Shown here in pieces: positions 9,770-17,937 of a DNA stretch of 64,000 nt (its first letter is position 1; each line of letters begins with the position of its first letter). The stretch lies in NCBI RefSeq assembly GCF_002095465.1, contig NZ_MLFP01000001.1, forward strand, positions 186,001 to 250,000. The letters are read 5' to 3'. Both the position numbers and the translations under genes were made by a program. This stretch comes from Pantoea rodasii (GTDB lineage Bacteria; Pseudomonadota; Gammaproteobacteria; Enterobacterales; Enterobacteriaceae). The notes under the pieces are model-generated. The model searched no databases. It was not told the origin of the DNA and saw only the letters and a list, made by a program, of their open reading frames with translations.

Positions 9770-9894
9770 GGTGCAACACAACCGTTATCCGGCGCTGCTC
9801 CGCTATCGGGGCGCGTGTGCCGTTTGGGCCGCGAGCCTCTGGCACACTTTGTGCAGGAGAGGAGATAGGTCCTCTGACAAGCGCCGGGTAAATC

Positions 9895-11334
9895 ATGAAA
9901 GAAAGCTACCAGATAGCGTCACACTTCTATGATGAGATGTTGCTGAACGGTGGCCAACACCGTGCGCACTATCAGCATTACTGGGAGTGGTTACAACAGG
10001 CGGACAAAGAGGCTGTGGCGCGTAAGCGCGAAGAGGCGGAATTACTGTTTCATCGTGTGGGCATCACCTTCAACGTCTATGGTGAAGACGGCGGCGCGGA
10101 GCGGTTGATTCCGTTCGACAGCGTGCCGCGCATTATTCCGGCTCGTGAATGGGCAATGCTCGACCGCGGCATCCGCCAGCGCGTGCAGGCCCTGAATGCT
10201 TTCCTGCATGACATCTACCATCAGCAGCACATCCTCAAAGCGGGTATCGTCCCAGCCGAACAGGTGTTGATCAACGATCAATATCAGCCCTGTATGCAAG
10301 GCGTTGACCTGCATCGCAACATCTACGCGCACATCACCGGCGTCGATATGGTGCGTAACAACGACGGCGAATATTACGTACTGGAGGACAACCTGCGCAC
10401 GCCGTCCGGCGTCTCCTATATGCTGGAGAACCGCAAGATGATGATGCGCCTCTATCCGGAACTGTTTGCTGAACAGCACATCGCTCCGGTGGAACGCTAT
10501 CCCTCGCATCTGCTGCAAACCCTGCGCGAAAGCTCACCGGTCAACGATCCGGTGGTGGTGGTGCTGACGCCAGGCCGCTTTAACAGCGCTTACTTCGAAC
10601 ACAGCTTCCTCGCGCAGCAGATGGGCGTCGAGCTGGTCGAAAGTGCCGATCTGTTTGTGAAAGATGGCGCAGTGATGATGCGCACCACCGCCGGGCCGTG
10701 CAAAGTCGATGTGATCTATCGGCGTGTCGATGACGCGTTCCTCGATCCGCTGGCGTTCCGCCCCGATTCAATGCTCGGCGTACCGGGCCTGCTGTCGGTG
10801 TACCGAACCGGCAACGTGGTGCTGGCTAACGCCATCGGCACCGGCGTGGCCGATGACAAATCGATCTACCCTTACGTGCCGGATATGATCCGTTTCTACC
10901 TTGATGAGGATCCGATCCTCAACAACGTGCCGACCTGGCAGTGCCGTAAGCCGCAGGATCTGACTTACGTCCTCGCCAATCTCAACAAAATGGTGGTGAA
11001 AGAGGTACACGGCGCAGGCGGTTACGGCATGTTGATCGGACCGGTGGCCAGCCAGCAGGAGCTGAGTGATTTCCGCGATCGCCTGAGAGCACGCCCGGAA
11101 AACTATATCGCCCAGGATACGTTGTCGCTCTCCACCTGCCCGACTTTTATCGACAACGGCCTCGCGCCGCGTCATATCGATTTGCGTCCCTTTGCCTTAT
11201 GCGGTGCGGATATTCGTTTAGTCCCCGGCGGGTTAACCCGCGTGGCGCTGACCGAAGGTTCGCTGGTGGTGAACTCGTCGCAGGGCGGCGGCACCAAGGA
11301 CACCTGGGTTCTGGAGGATGACGCATCATGCTAA
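9895..11334 (+). CDS. Circularly permuted type 2 ATP-grasp protein (Anbu operon)
   Basis: A 479-residue member of the DUF404/DUF407 ATP-grasp family. Recognisable blocks are EDNLRTPSGVSYMLENR (about 163-179), VDVIYRRVDD (about 272-281), the glycine-rich VHGAGGYGMLIG (about 374-385) and a C-terminal segment with SLVVNSSQGGGTKDTW. Such proteins are thought to be ATP-dependent ligases that join carboxylates to amines, possibly in making or modifying a peptide. It is the first gene of a tight cluster with alpha-E, transglutaminase and Anbu genes, and its end overlaps the alpha-E start by 7 bases. The cluster is known from other bacteria, but its substrate is not established. Confidence 0.9.
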   Translation: MKESYQIASHFYDEMLLNGGQHRAHYQHYWEWLQQADKEAVARKREEAELLFHRVGITFNVYGEDGGAERLIPFDSVPRIIPAREWAMLDRGIRQRVQALNAFLHDIYHQQHILKAGIVPAEQVLINDQYQPCMQGVDLHRNIYAHITGVDMVRNNDGEYYVLEDNLRTPSGVSYMLENRKMMMRLYPELFAEQHIAPVERYPSHLLQTLRESSPVNDPVVVVLTPGRFNSAYFEHSFLAQQMGVELVESADLFVKDGAVMMRTTAGPCKVDVIYRRVDDAFLDPLAFRPDSMLGVPGLLSVYRTGNVVLANAIGTGVADDKSIYPYVPDMIRFYLDEDPILNNVPTWQCRKPQDLTYVLANLNKMVVKEVHGAGGYGMLIGPVASQQELSDFRDRLRARPENYIAQDTLSLSTCPTFIDNGLAPRHIDLRPFALCGADIRLVPGGLTRVALTEGSLVVNSSQGGGTKDTWVLEDDASC

Positions 11335-12257
11335 GCCGCACGGCCAGTGGCCTCTATTGGATGGCGCGCTATCTGGAGCGCGCAGAACAGCTTGCCCGAG
11401 TGCTGGATGTCACCAACCGACTCTCGCTGATGCCGGTGCGTAACAGCCAGACCGATGAGCTGCTGTTGCCGCTCAATCTCACCGGCACGCGCCAGCTGTT
11501 TGAAACCCTCAACGGGCGTTTCACCATGCCGCAGTTGTTTAACTTTTTTGCCCTCGACGATCGTAACCCCTGCAGCATTTTCAGCTGCTGGCAGGAAGCG
11601 TGGAACAATGCGCACGCGGTGCGTGGCAGTTTGTCATCCGAGGTGTGGGAGAGCATCAACTCGACGTGGATTGAGATGCGCAACATGCGGCGGCGCGGCA
11701 TCACCAGCGCCAACGCCGACAGTTTTTTTGACTGGGTGAAAGAACGCTCGCACCTGTTTCGCGGCGCGATGTTCGGCACCTTGCTGCGTGGCGATGCCAT
11801 GTGCTTTATCCGCATCGGTACGCTGATGGAGCGCAGCGACGGCACCGCGCGGCTGCTGAGCGTCAATCAGCAACTGCTGGAGCAGACGGCCGATTCGGTG
11901 CGTGAGTATTACTGCCTCGATACTTTGCTGCGGGCGGTGTCGGCGCGTGAAGCTTATAACGCGATCTTCAAGCAGCAGCTGATGCCGGATCTGGTCAATG
12001 AGATGCTGATCCTGCGTAATGAAAGCCCACGATCGTTGCACTCCTGTATCGAGGAGATCGCCAATCAGTTAGAACAGATCGGCAGCAGCGGTGAAGATCG
12101 TCCCCGCTATCTGGCCACGGTGCTGTTAGCCGAAATGCGCTTCAGCACCTGGGAAAGTCTGACGCGTGACGGGTTATATAGTTGGCTCAACCACTTTCTT
12201 ACGCAGATCACTGCGCTGGCGGAAAGTATCAATCAGACCTATCTGGAGGCGAAATGA
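11328..12257 (+). CDS. Alpha-E domain protein (Anbu operon)
   Basis: A 309-residue, largely helical protein of the alpha-E family. The N-terminus MLSRTASGLYWMARYLERAE is the family signature. Alpha-E proteins nearly always accompany a permuted ATP-grasp protein and a transglutaminase-like protein, and are presumed to form a complex with them. The start overlaps the ATP-grasp gene by 7 bases. The end overlaps the next gene in an ATGA arrangement at 12254-12257, so translation is probably coupled. No catalytic motif can be named. Confidence 0.9.
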   Translation: MLSRTASGLYWMARYLERAEQLARVLDVTNRLSLMPVRNSQTDELLLPLNLTGTRQLFETLNGRFTMPQLFNFFALDDRNPCSIFSCWQEAWNNAHAVRGSLSSEVWESINSTWIEMRNMRRRGITSANADSFFDWVKERSHLFRGAMFGTLLRGDAMCFIRIGTLMERSDGTARLLSVNQQLLEQTADSVREYYCLDTLLRAVSAREAYNAIFKQQLMPDLVNEMLILRNESPRSLHSCIEEIANQLEQIGSSGEDRPRYLATVLLAEMRFSTWESLTRDGLYSWLNHFLTQITALAESINQTYLEAK

Positions 12258-13053
12258 GACTGACCATCGAGCACAAAACCTGGTACGCCTATGAGCAGCA
12301 GGTCAAACTCAGCACCCAGTATCTGCGCCTGACGCCGCAAAACTCGGTGCACCAGCAGATCCTGTCGTGGGATCTTGATTTGCCCTGTGAAGCCACGCGT
12401 ACCCTGGATGCGTATGGCAACGTGATGCACGTGCTGACGCTGGATACGCCGCATCAGCAACTGGCGATCGCCGCGCGCGGGGTGGTGGAGATACTGGATG
12501 ACGGCGAATTGTCACCCGATCCGGAATCGATTCTGTCGCCGTTGGTGTTCCTGCGCGCCACGCCGTTGACGTTGCCGGATGCGGCCATTCGTGATTTTGC
12601 GCTGCGCTACTGGCACGCCGAAAAACCCCTTTCCAGCCTGGAAAAGCTGATGGATGAACTGCTGCTAAAAATGCCGTATCAGCCTGGCAGCACCCAGGTG
12701 AGTGATACCGCAGCGAAAGTATTTGCGGCGGGCAGCGGGGTTTGCCAGGATCACAGCCACGTGTTTCTTGCTTGCTGTCGTAGCCTCGGGATCCGGCGCG
12801 CTATGTCAGCGGCTATCTCTATACTGATAATGTTGAACACGTTGCCACCCACGCTTGGGTTGAGGCCTGGCTGGATGGCAATTGGCACAGCTTTGATATC
12901 ACCAATAATACGCGCAGCACGCGTCAGCATTTACGGCTGGCGGTAGGCGTGGATTATCTTGATGCCTGTCCGGTGCGCGGTATGCGACTGGGCGGCGGCG
13001 GTGAAGATATGCTGGCGGTAGCGGCGGTGCAGCAGGTGCATGCGCAGCAGTAA
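12254..13053 (+). CDS. Transglutaminase-like cysteine peptidase (Anbu operon), apparent frameshift
   Basis: MRLTIEHKTWYAYEQQ begins the N-terminal beta domain typical of this family. The transglutaminase core follows, with the catalytic Cys in GVCQDHSHVFL. The frame then breaks at CC 12793-12794; a third C gives LGIPARYVSGYLY, followed in the other frame by ATHAWVEAW (His) and FDITNN (Asp), which complete the Cys-His-Asp triad. The restored length is 266 residues. These proteins may act as peptidases or amide-bond transferases. The ATG overlaps the stop of the alpha-E gene. The loss of one C from a short run resembles the other indels in this window, so the gene is likely intact in the organism. 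Confidence 0.85.
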
Positions 13054-13071
13054 TTTTTTGCAGGCGTGATT

Positions 13072-13776
13072 ATGACTTATTGTGTGGCAATGCGTTTATC
13101 GTCAGGGATGATTTTTGTATCGGATTCACGCACCAATGCGGGCGTTGATCATATTTCCTCGTTCCGTAAATTACACGTGTTTCAGGTAGATGATGAACGC
13201 ACGCTGGTGCTGCAAAGCGCCGGCAATCTGGCGACCACGCAAAGCGTGTTAAGCCTGCTACGGCGTAACAACAACGACAACGATCAGCCCAATCTGCTAA
13301 ACGGGCGATCGCTGTACGACATTGCGCTGATGGTGGGCGAAACGCTGCGTGAAGTGATCAAGCGTGACGGTGAGGAATTTGGCGGCACGCTGTTGTTGGG
13401 TGGTCAGATTCGTGGTGAAGCGCCGCGCCTGTTCCAGATCTATCCGCAGGGCAATTTCATCGAGGCCAGTGTCGATACGCCGTATTTCCAGATAGGGGAA
13501 AGCAAATACGGCAAGCCGATTATCGACCGTGTGCTGCGCTATGAAACCCCGCTCAGCCAGGCGATGCAGTGCGCGCTGATTTCCATGGACTCGACGCTGG
13601 CGAGTAACATTTCGGTGGGGCTGCCGCTGGATGTGATGGTGTATCGCACCGACAGTTTTAGCGACAACGAGCAGCATCACATTACCGATCAACATCCCTA
13701 TTTTTCACAGATCCGTCAGCTGTGGAGCAAAGGGTTGTTAAGCGTGTTTTCGCAATTACCGCCGTTAAAACTGTAA
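13072..13776 (+). CDS. anbu: Anbu, proteasome-like Ntn-hydrolase
   Basis: A 234-residue proteasome-type peptidase of the Anbu (ancestral beta subunit) family. Starting at ATG 13072 places Thr at position 2, so removal of Met would expose the N-terminal threonine nucleophile (MTYCVAMRL). Asp18 (VSDSRTNAG) and Lys33 (FRKLHVF) fit the Thr-Asp-Lys catalytic set of proteasomal subunits. A GTG six bases upstream is less likely, since it would block this processing. Anbu proteins assemble into ring or spiral oligomers; their physiological substrate is unsettled. The gene follows the transglutaminase gene by 18 bases and closes the four-gene operon. Confidence 0.92.
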   Translation: MTYCVAMRLSSGMIFVSDSRTNAGVDHISSFRKLHVFQVDDERTLVLQSAGNLATTQSVLSLLRRNNNDNDQPNLLNGRSLYDIALMVGETLREVIKRDGEEFGGTLLLGGQIRGEAPRLFQIYPQGNFIEASVDTPYFQIGESKYGKPIIDRVLRYETPLSQAMQCALISMDSTLASNISVGLPLDVMVYRTDSFSDNEQHHITDQHPYFSQIRQLWSKGLLSVFSQLPPLKL

Positions 13777-13783
13777 TTAAACC

Positions 13784-13849
13784 CGCGTGATAAATCACGC
13801 CGCTACATTGTTCAGTGCGGTTTACGTAGGGTACGCATTCATGCGTACC
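13784..13849. repeat. Pair of extragenic palindromes
   Basis: The first, GCGTGATAAATCACGC, is a near-perfect inverted repeat followed by CGCTAC and is a reverse-orientation member of the GTAGCGGCGC family. The second (13826-13849) begins GTAGGGTACGC and ends GCGTACC, the same family as 8379-8401. Both lie between anbu and the olsF-like gene. Confidence 0.5.
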
Positions 13850-14008
13850 GGGTTAAATACGCACTTATTGGCTTGAGTGAGCGGCATTACGCAATGTATT
13901 GCGCATCCCTCTCTCCCTCGGTTTTTCCGCTGCGCTTTCTCACTGGTCATAAATCTGAAAACAAGCCTGTTTACCTTCGGTGCGGTAACCTCTGCGCACA
14001 AAAGGTGA

Positions 14009-15730
14009 ATGATGTTTTCTGTTGATCAGCTTCTCGATACTTACTGGCCAGGCCATCAACCCGCGAACTGGCAAAAACGCCTGGTAAAATGGGCGGTTCG
14101 CGAAAATGAATTCCAATCCTTTGCTGACCGTTATCGCCACCTGAAAGGGGTGGATATGGTCGAGCAAGTGCTGGAGCACCTGGATGTGCGTTGTGAATTA
14201 AGTGAGCGCGATCTGGAGCAGATCCCGACCACGGGCCCGTTGGTGATTGTCGCCAACCATCCGCTGGGTGCGCTGGACGGGCTGGCACTGCTGGCGGCGG
14301 TGTCACAGGTGCGTCGTGACGTGAAAATCGTCGCCAACCGTATGCTGATGATGCTGGAACCGATCAACAACCTGATGTTGCCGGTGGATAACATGGGCAA
14401 CCGCACCAGTCGTGAACAGCTAACGCGGATGCAGCAGCATCTCGATAATCAGGGTGCATTGATCATCTTCCCGGCGGGTGAAGTCTCCCGTCTCTCCAGC
14501 CGTGGGGTACGCGATAGCCGCTGGCACCACAGCTTCCTGCGTCTGGCTGCCCGCGCGCGCGCGCCGATTGTGCCGGTGCATGTGGCAGGACGTAACAGTC
14601 TCGCCTTCTACGCCGCCGCTAAAATTGCTTCGCCGCTGGCGCTGATGATGCTGGTGCGCGAAATGTTCCGCCAGCGCGGTTCGCGCATCAAGCTGCATAT
14701 CGGTGAGCAGATTCCCTTCGCTAACTGGCACGATGGCCACACGCCGGGCAAAGAGCTGGCGAAACGGCTACGCAAACATCTCTATCGCATCGGCCAGGGG
14801 CGGCGTGGCCTGTTCCTGACGGAAGCGGCGATTGCCCGTCCGGAAGATCGTGCCGAGCTGAAAAAAGCGCTGATGGAGAGTGAGCGTCTGGGCTCGCTGC
14901 CGGATGGCAAACAGATCTATCTGTGGCGGCGTAACGGCGCGACCTGGGTGCCGCTGCTGCGTGAACTGGGTCGCCTGCGTGAAATCGCCTTCCGCGCCGT
15001 GGGCGAGGGCTGCGGTCGCCGTCGAGATCTCGATAAATACGATGACGATTACTACCACCTGATTCTGTGGGATGACGACGCGCTGGAGATCGTCGGCGCT
15101 TACCGCTTTATTTCGGGCGCCGAGCAGCTGGAGCGTCGTGGTCTGGAAGGCATCTACAGCGACAGCCTGTTCCACTATGACGAGCGCATGCTGCCGATCA
15201 TCAATCAGGGACTGGAACTGGGTCGCAGCTTTATCCAGCCGGCCTATTGGGGCAAACGCGGTCTGGATTATCTGTGGATGGGCATTGGTGCCTATATCGC
15301 CAAATACCCGGAAACCCGCTACCTGTTCGGCCCGGTGTCGATCTCCGGCGGCATGCCGTTGGCGGCGCGCGATCTGCTGGTGGCGTTCTATCGCATGTAC
15401 TTCCCGACCGAATTGCCGCTGGCGAAATCACGCCGACCTTATCCAGCCTCGCTGCCGGAAGTGCTGGCGCAGTTTACCGGCGATAACTACGCGGAAGATT
15501 TACGTCGTTTAAAACATCTGCTGGCGAACCTCGGCACCGCCATTCCCACGCTGTACAAGCAGTACTCGGAAGTGTGTGAACCGGGCGGGGTGCAGTTTAT
15601 CGATTTCGGCAGCGATCCCGATTTCAACAACTGTATTGACGGGCTGGTGCTGGTGGATCTGTCACGCGTGAAGCCATCGCGCTATGAGCGCTATATCGGC
15701 ATGCATTTGCAGGCTGAGAGCGTCGAATAA
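14009..15730 (+). CDS. olsF: Bifunctional acyltransferase, probable ornithine-lipid synthase OlsF
   Basis: A 573-residue two-domain protein. The N-terminal half (about 1-270) is a lysophospholipid-acyltransferase domain: ANHPLGALDG is the catalytic block and IIFPAGEVSRLS the acceptor-binding block. The C-terminal half (about 300-573) is a GNAT-like N-acyltransferase related to OlsB (REIAFRAVGEG, DIDKYD-like KYDDDYYH, GAYRFI, ELGRSFI). OlsF enzymes, described from Serratia, make phosphorus-free ornithine lipids alone: the OlsB-like part N-acylates ornithine and the OlsA-like part O-acylates the product. ATGs at 14009 and 14012 both follow AAAGGTGA. It is monocistronic with its own terminator. 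Family assignment is firm; the lipid product is inferred. Confidence 0.75.
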   Translation: MMFSVDQLLDTYWPGHQPANWQKRLVKWAVRENEFQSFADRYRHLKGVDMVEQVLEHLDVRCELSERDLEQIPTTGPLVIVANHPLGALDGLALLAAVSQVRRDVKIVANRMLMMLEPINNLMLPVDNMGNRTSREQLTRMQQHLDNQGALIIFPAGEVSRLSSRGVRDSRWHHSFLRLAARARAPIVPVHVAGRNSLAFYAAAKIASPLALMMLVREMFRQRGSRIKLHIGEQIPFANWHDGHTPGKELAKRLRKHLYRIGQGRRGLFLTEAAIARPEDRAELKKALMESERLGSLPDGKQIYLWRRNGATWVPLLRELGRLREIAFRAVGEGCGRRRDLDKYDDDYYHLILWDDDALEIVGAYRFISGAEQLERRGLEGIYSDSLFHYDERMLPIINQGLELGRSFIQPAYWGKRGLDYLWMGIGAYIAKYPETRYLFGPVSISGGMPLAARDLLVAFYRMYFPTELPLAKSRRPYPASLPEVLAQFTGDNYAEDLRRLKHLLANLGTAIPTLYKQYSEVCEPGGVQFIDFGSDPDFNNCIDGLVLVDLSRVKPSRYERYIGMHLQAESVE

Positions 15731-15736
15731 GGTACA

Positions 15737-15765
15737 GGGAGGCTTTCGGGCCTCCCGTTTTGTTT
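15737..15765 (+). terminator. Rho-independent terminator after the olsF-like gene
   Basis: GGGAGGC pairs with GCCTCCC around a six-base loop, followed by GTTTTGTTT. Confidence 0.8.
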
Positions 15766-15852
15766 GAGCACGGAAACGTCAAGTTGATGTCACGGGATCG
15801 TCATCTGATTGTCGTAGGGTCTTAGCCGGACTGTCAGATAAAGGCCAGAAAC

Positions 15853-16920
15853 ATGGCAACGATCACACTTCACGGGTTAAGCAAATCTTTTGCCGCCCAG
15901 CCAGTACTTCAGGATATCTCGCTGCAGATTGCGCAGGGAGAGTTCATCGCCGTTCTTGGCCCTTCGGGCTGCGGCAAAACCACCTTATTACGTCTGCTGG
16001 CGGGGTTTGAAACCGCCGATGCCGGGGAAATCCACGTCGGTGAGCGCTGCTTTGCGGCACCGGGCGTGCACCTGCCGCCAGAAGATCGCCAACTCGGCGT
16101 GGTATTCCAGAGCTATGCGTTGTGGCCACACATGACGGTGGCGGAAAACGTCGCCTACAGCCTGAAAGTCAACGGCGTGGCGCGCCATGAGCGTGACAGC
16201 CGCACGCAGCAGGCGCTGGAACTGGTGGGATTAGAAAACTTTGCCTCACGCCGTCCAGCGGACCTCTCTGGCGGTCAGCGTCAGCGCGTGGCGCTAGCCC
16301 GCTGTCTGGTCGCCAAACCGACGCTGGTGCTGCTCGACGAACCGCTCGCCAACCTCGATGTGCATCTGCGCGCCACCATGGAAGAGGAGTTTCGCCGCTT
16401 CCATCGACACAGCCACGCCACCTTGCTCTATATCACCCACGATCAACATGAAGCGATGGCGCTGGCCGATCGCATTGTGGTGATGGATGGCGGCCGCGTG
16501 ATGCAGTTCGCCACGCCGCAAACTCTGTGGCGTGAACCGGCGAATGAGATGGTGGCGGGATTTATCGATGACGGCAAAGTGCTGCCGGTCAGCGACATCG
16601 AACCGACCGGCGAGGGCAAAGCGCTCGCCACGCTATGCGGCCTGCGCGTCACCTTGCGTTGCGCACCGGACCAACGCCCAGTGCCCCACGGCAAAGCCAG
16701 TTTTCACGCGGTGGATTTCCGCCTTGCCGAGCCAGGTGAACCGCAGTTTGCGGCGCGCGTGCAGCGGGTGATCTATCGCGGCAGTCATTACCAGATTGAT
16801 GTTGCACCCATTGAGGCACCAGACCACAGCATCACGCTGCATCTGGCCGATGCCGCTTTACCCGTTGTTGACGCGACCCTTGGTGTGGCGCTGCGCGACG
16901 GTTGGATTCTTCCTTCATAA
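15853..16920 (+). CDS. ABC transporter ATP-binding protein (Fe3+/polyamine-type)
   Basis: A 355-residue nucleotide-binding subunit. The Walker A motif is GPSGCGKTT, the Q-loop is VVFQSYALWPHM, the signature is LSGGQRQRVALAR, and Walker B is LVLLDEPLANLD, followed by the switch histidine in YITHDQHEA. The C-terminal 120 residues form a TOBE-like regulatory domain. It would power import of a small solute through the fused permease encoded two genes downstream. The gene opens a four-gene operon (ATPase, binding protein, permease, MBL hydrolase). The substrate cannot be read from the sequence: iron(III), a phosphonate or a sugar phosphate are all handled by relatives. Confidence 0.92.
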   Translation: MATITLHGLSKSFAAQPVLQDISLQIAQGEFIAVLGPSGCGKTTLLRLLAGFETADAGEIHVGERCFAAPGVHLPPEDRQLGVVFQSYALWPHMTVAENVAYSLKVNGVARHERDSRTQQALELVGLENFASRRPADLSGGQRQRVALARCLVAKPTLVLLDEPLANLDVHLRATMEEEFRRFHRHSHATLLYITHDQHEAMALADRIVVMDGGRVMQFATPQTLWREPANEMVAGFIDDGKVLPVSDIEPTGEGKALATLCGLRVTLRCAPDQRPVPHGKASFHAVDFRLAEPGEPQFAARVQRVIYRGSHYQIDVAPIEAPDHSITLHLADAALPVVDATLGVALRDGWILPS

Positions 16921-16945
16921 CATTCAGATACTTAGGGAAATTGCT

Positions 16946-17935
16946 ATGCGCACGTCTTTTAACGCTTTGATGTTAGCCAGTGGATTAGTATTCGCCGCCG
17001 CCAGTCACGCTGAAGATGCCCCTTCCGGCAAACTGGTGATCTACACCTCGCAGGCACCGGAAATTGCGCAGCAAACCGTAGACGCGTTCAAAGCCGCGTA
17101 CCCGAACGTCGACGTGGAGTGGACGCGTAACGGCACCACCCAGCTGATGAACGTGTTGCAGACCGAGATGATGAGCGGCGGTGCTAAGCCTGACGTGCTG
17201 TTGATTGCCGATGCCATCAACCTCGGTGCACTGAAGAATCAGAACCAGCTTTACAGCTACGCCGATGCGCCCCTGAGCCACATCAATCCGTCGTTCTACG
17301 ACAAAGACAAAACCTTCTTTGGCACCAAAATCATTGCCACGGTGATTGCTTATAACACCCAGCACGCACAGCCGATTGACAGCTGGAACGCGCTGGCGGT
17401 AGAAGCCAATAAAGGCCAGATCGCCATGCCAAGCCCACTTTACTCCGGCGCGGCGCTGTACAAACTGCACACCGATATCAACACGCCGACTATCGGCTGG
17501 AACTTCTACAAGAAGCTGGCAGCTATTGGTGTGGCTCCGCAGGGCGGCAACGGCCCGGCGTTGAAAGCGGTGGCCAGCGGGCTGGATAAATACGGCATTA
17601 TCACTGACGCCGATGTGATTCTGGCGAAGAAAAAAGGCTCGCCAGTGGATCTGGTGTATCCGAAAGAGGGCGTGTCCTATGTGACGGAGCCAGTGGCGAT
17701 CATGAAGTCGGTGCACAACCTGCCCGCCGCCAAAGCCTTCGTGAACTTTATGCTGTCTGAGCAAGGCCAGAAGCTGGTGGTCGAGCAGGGCAACCGCCCG
17801 GTGGACGATCGTGTTTCTGCGCCGGCTGGCTTCACGCCAATCAATAAAATCAAGCTGCTGACGCCAGATGTGGTGAAAGCCATCAAGGAAGATGCCACGG
17901 TGCGCGATCAGTTCACCGCGCTGTTTGGCGGCTAA
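16946..17935 (+). CDS. ABC transporter periplasmic substrate-binding protein
   Basis: A 329-residue secreted binding protein. The signal peptide covers about residues 1-23 (ending ASHAED), and GKLVIYTSQAPEIAQQTV is typical of the Fe3+/AfuA/FbpA-like class of solute-binding proteins. The iron-binding tyrosine pair expected in FbpA is not obvious, so the ligand could be an anion rather than iron. Later segments (WNALAVEANKGQIAMPSP and FVNFMLSEQGQKLVVEQGNRP) are standard for this fold. Start ATG 16946 follows TTAGGGAAA. It lies 25 bases after the ATPase gene and 2 bases before the permease gene. Confidence 0.9.
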   Translation: MRTSFNALMLASGLVFAAASHAEDAPSGKLVIYTSQAPEIAQQTVDAFKAAYPNVDVEWTRNGTTQLMNVLQTEMMSGGAKPDVLLIADAINLGALKNQNQLYSYADAPLSHINPSFYDKDKTFFGTKIIATVIAYNTQHAQPIDSWNALAVEANKGQIAMPSPLYSGAALYKLHTDINTPTIGWNFYKKLAAIGVAPQGGNGPALKAVASGLDKYGIITDADVILAKKKGSPVDLVYPKEGVSYVTEPVAIMKSVHNLPAAKAFVNFMLSEQGQKLVVEQGNRPVDDRVSAPAGFTPINKIKLLTPDVVKAIKEDATVRDQFTALFGG

Positions 17936-17937
17936 GC

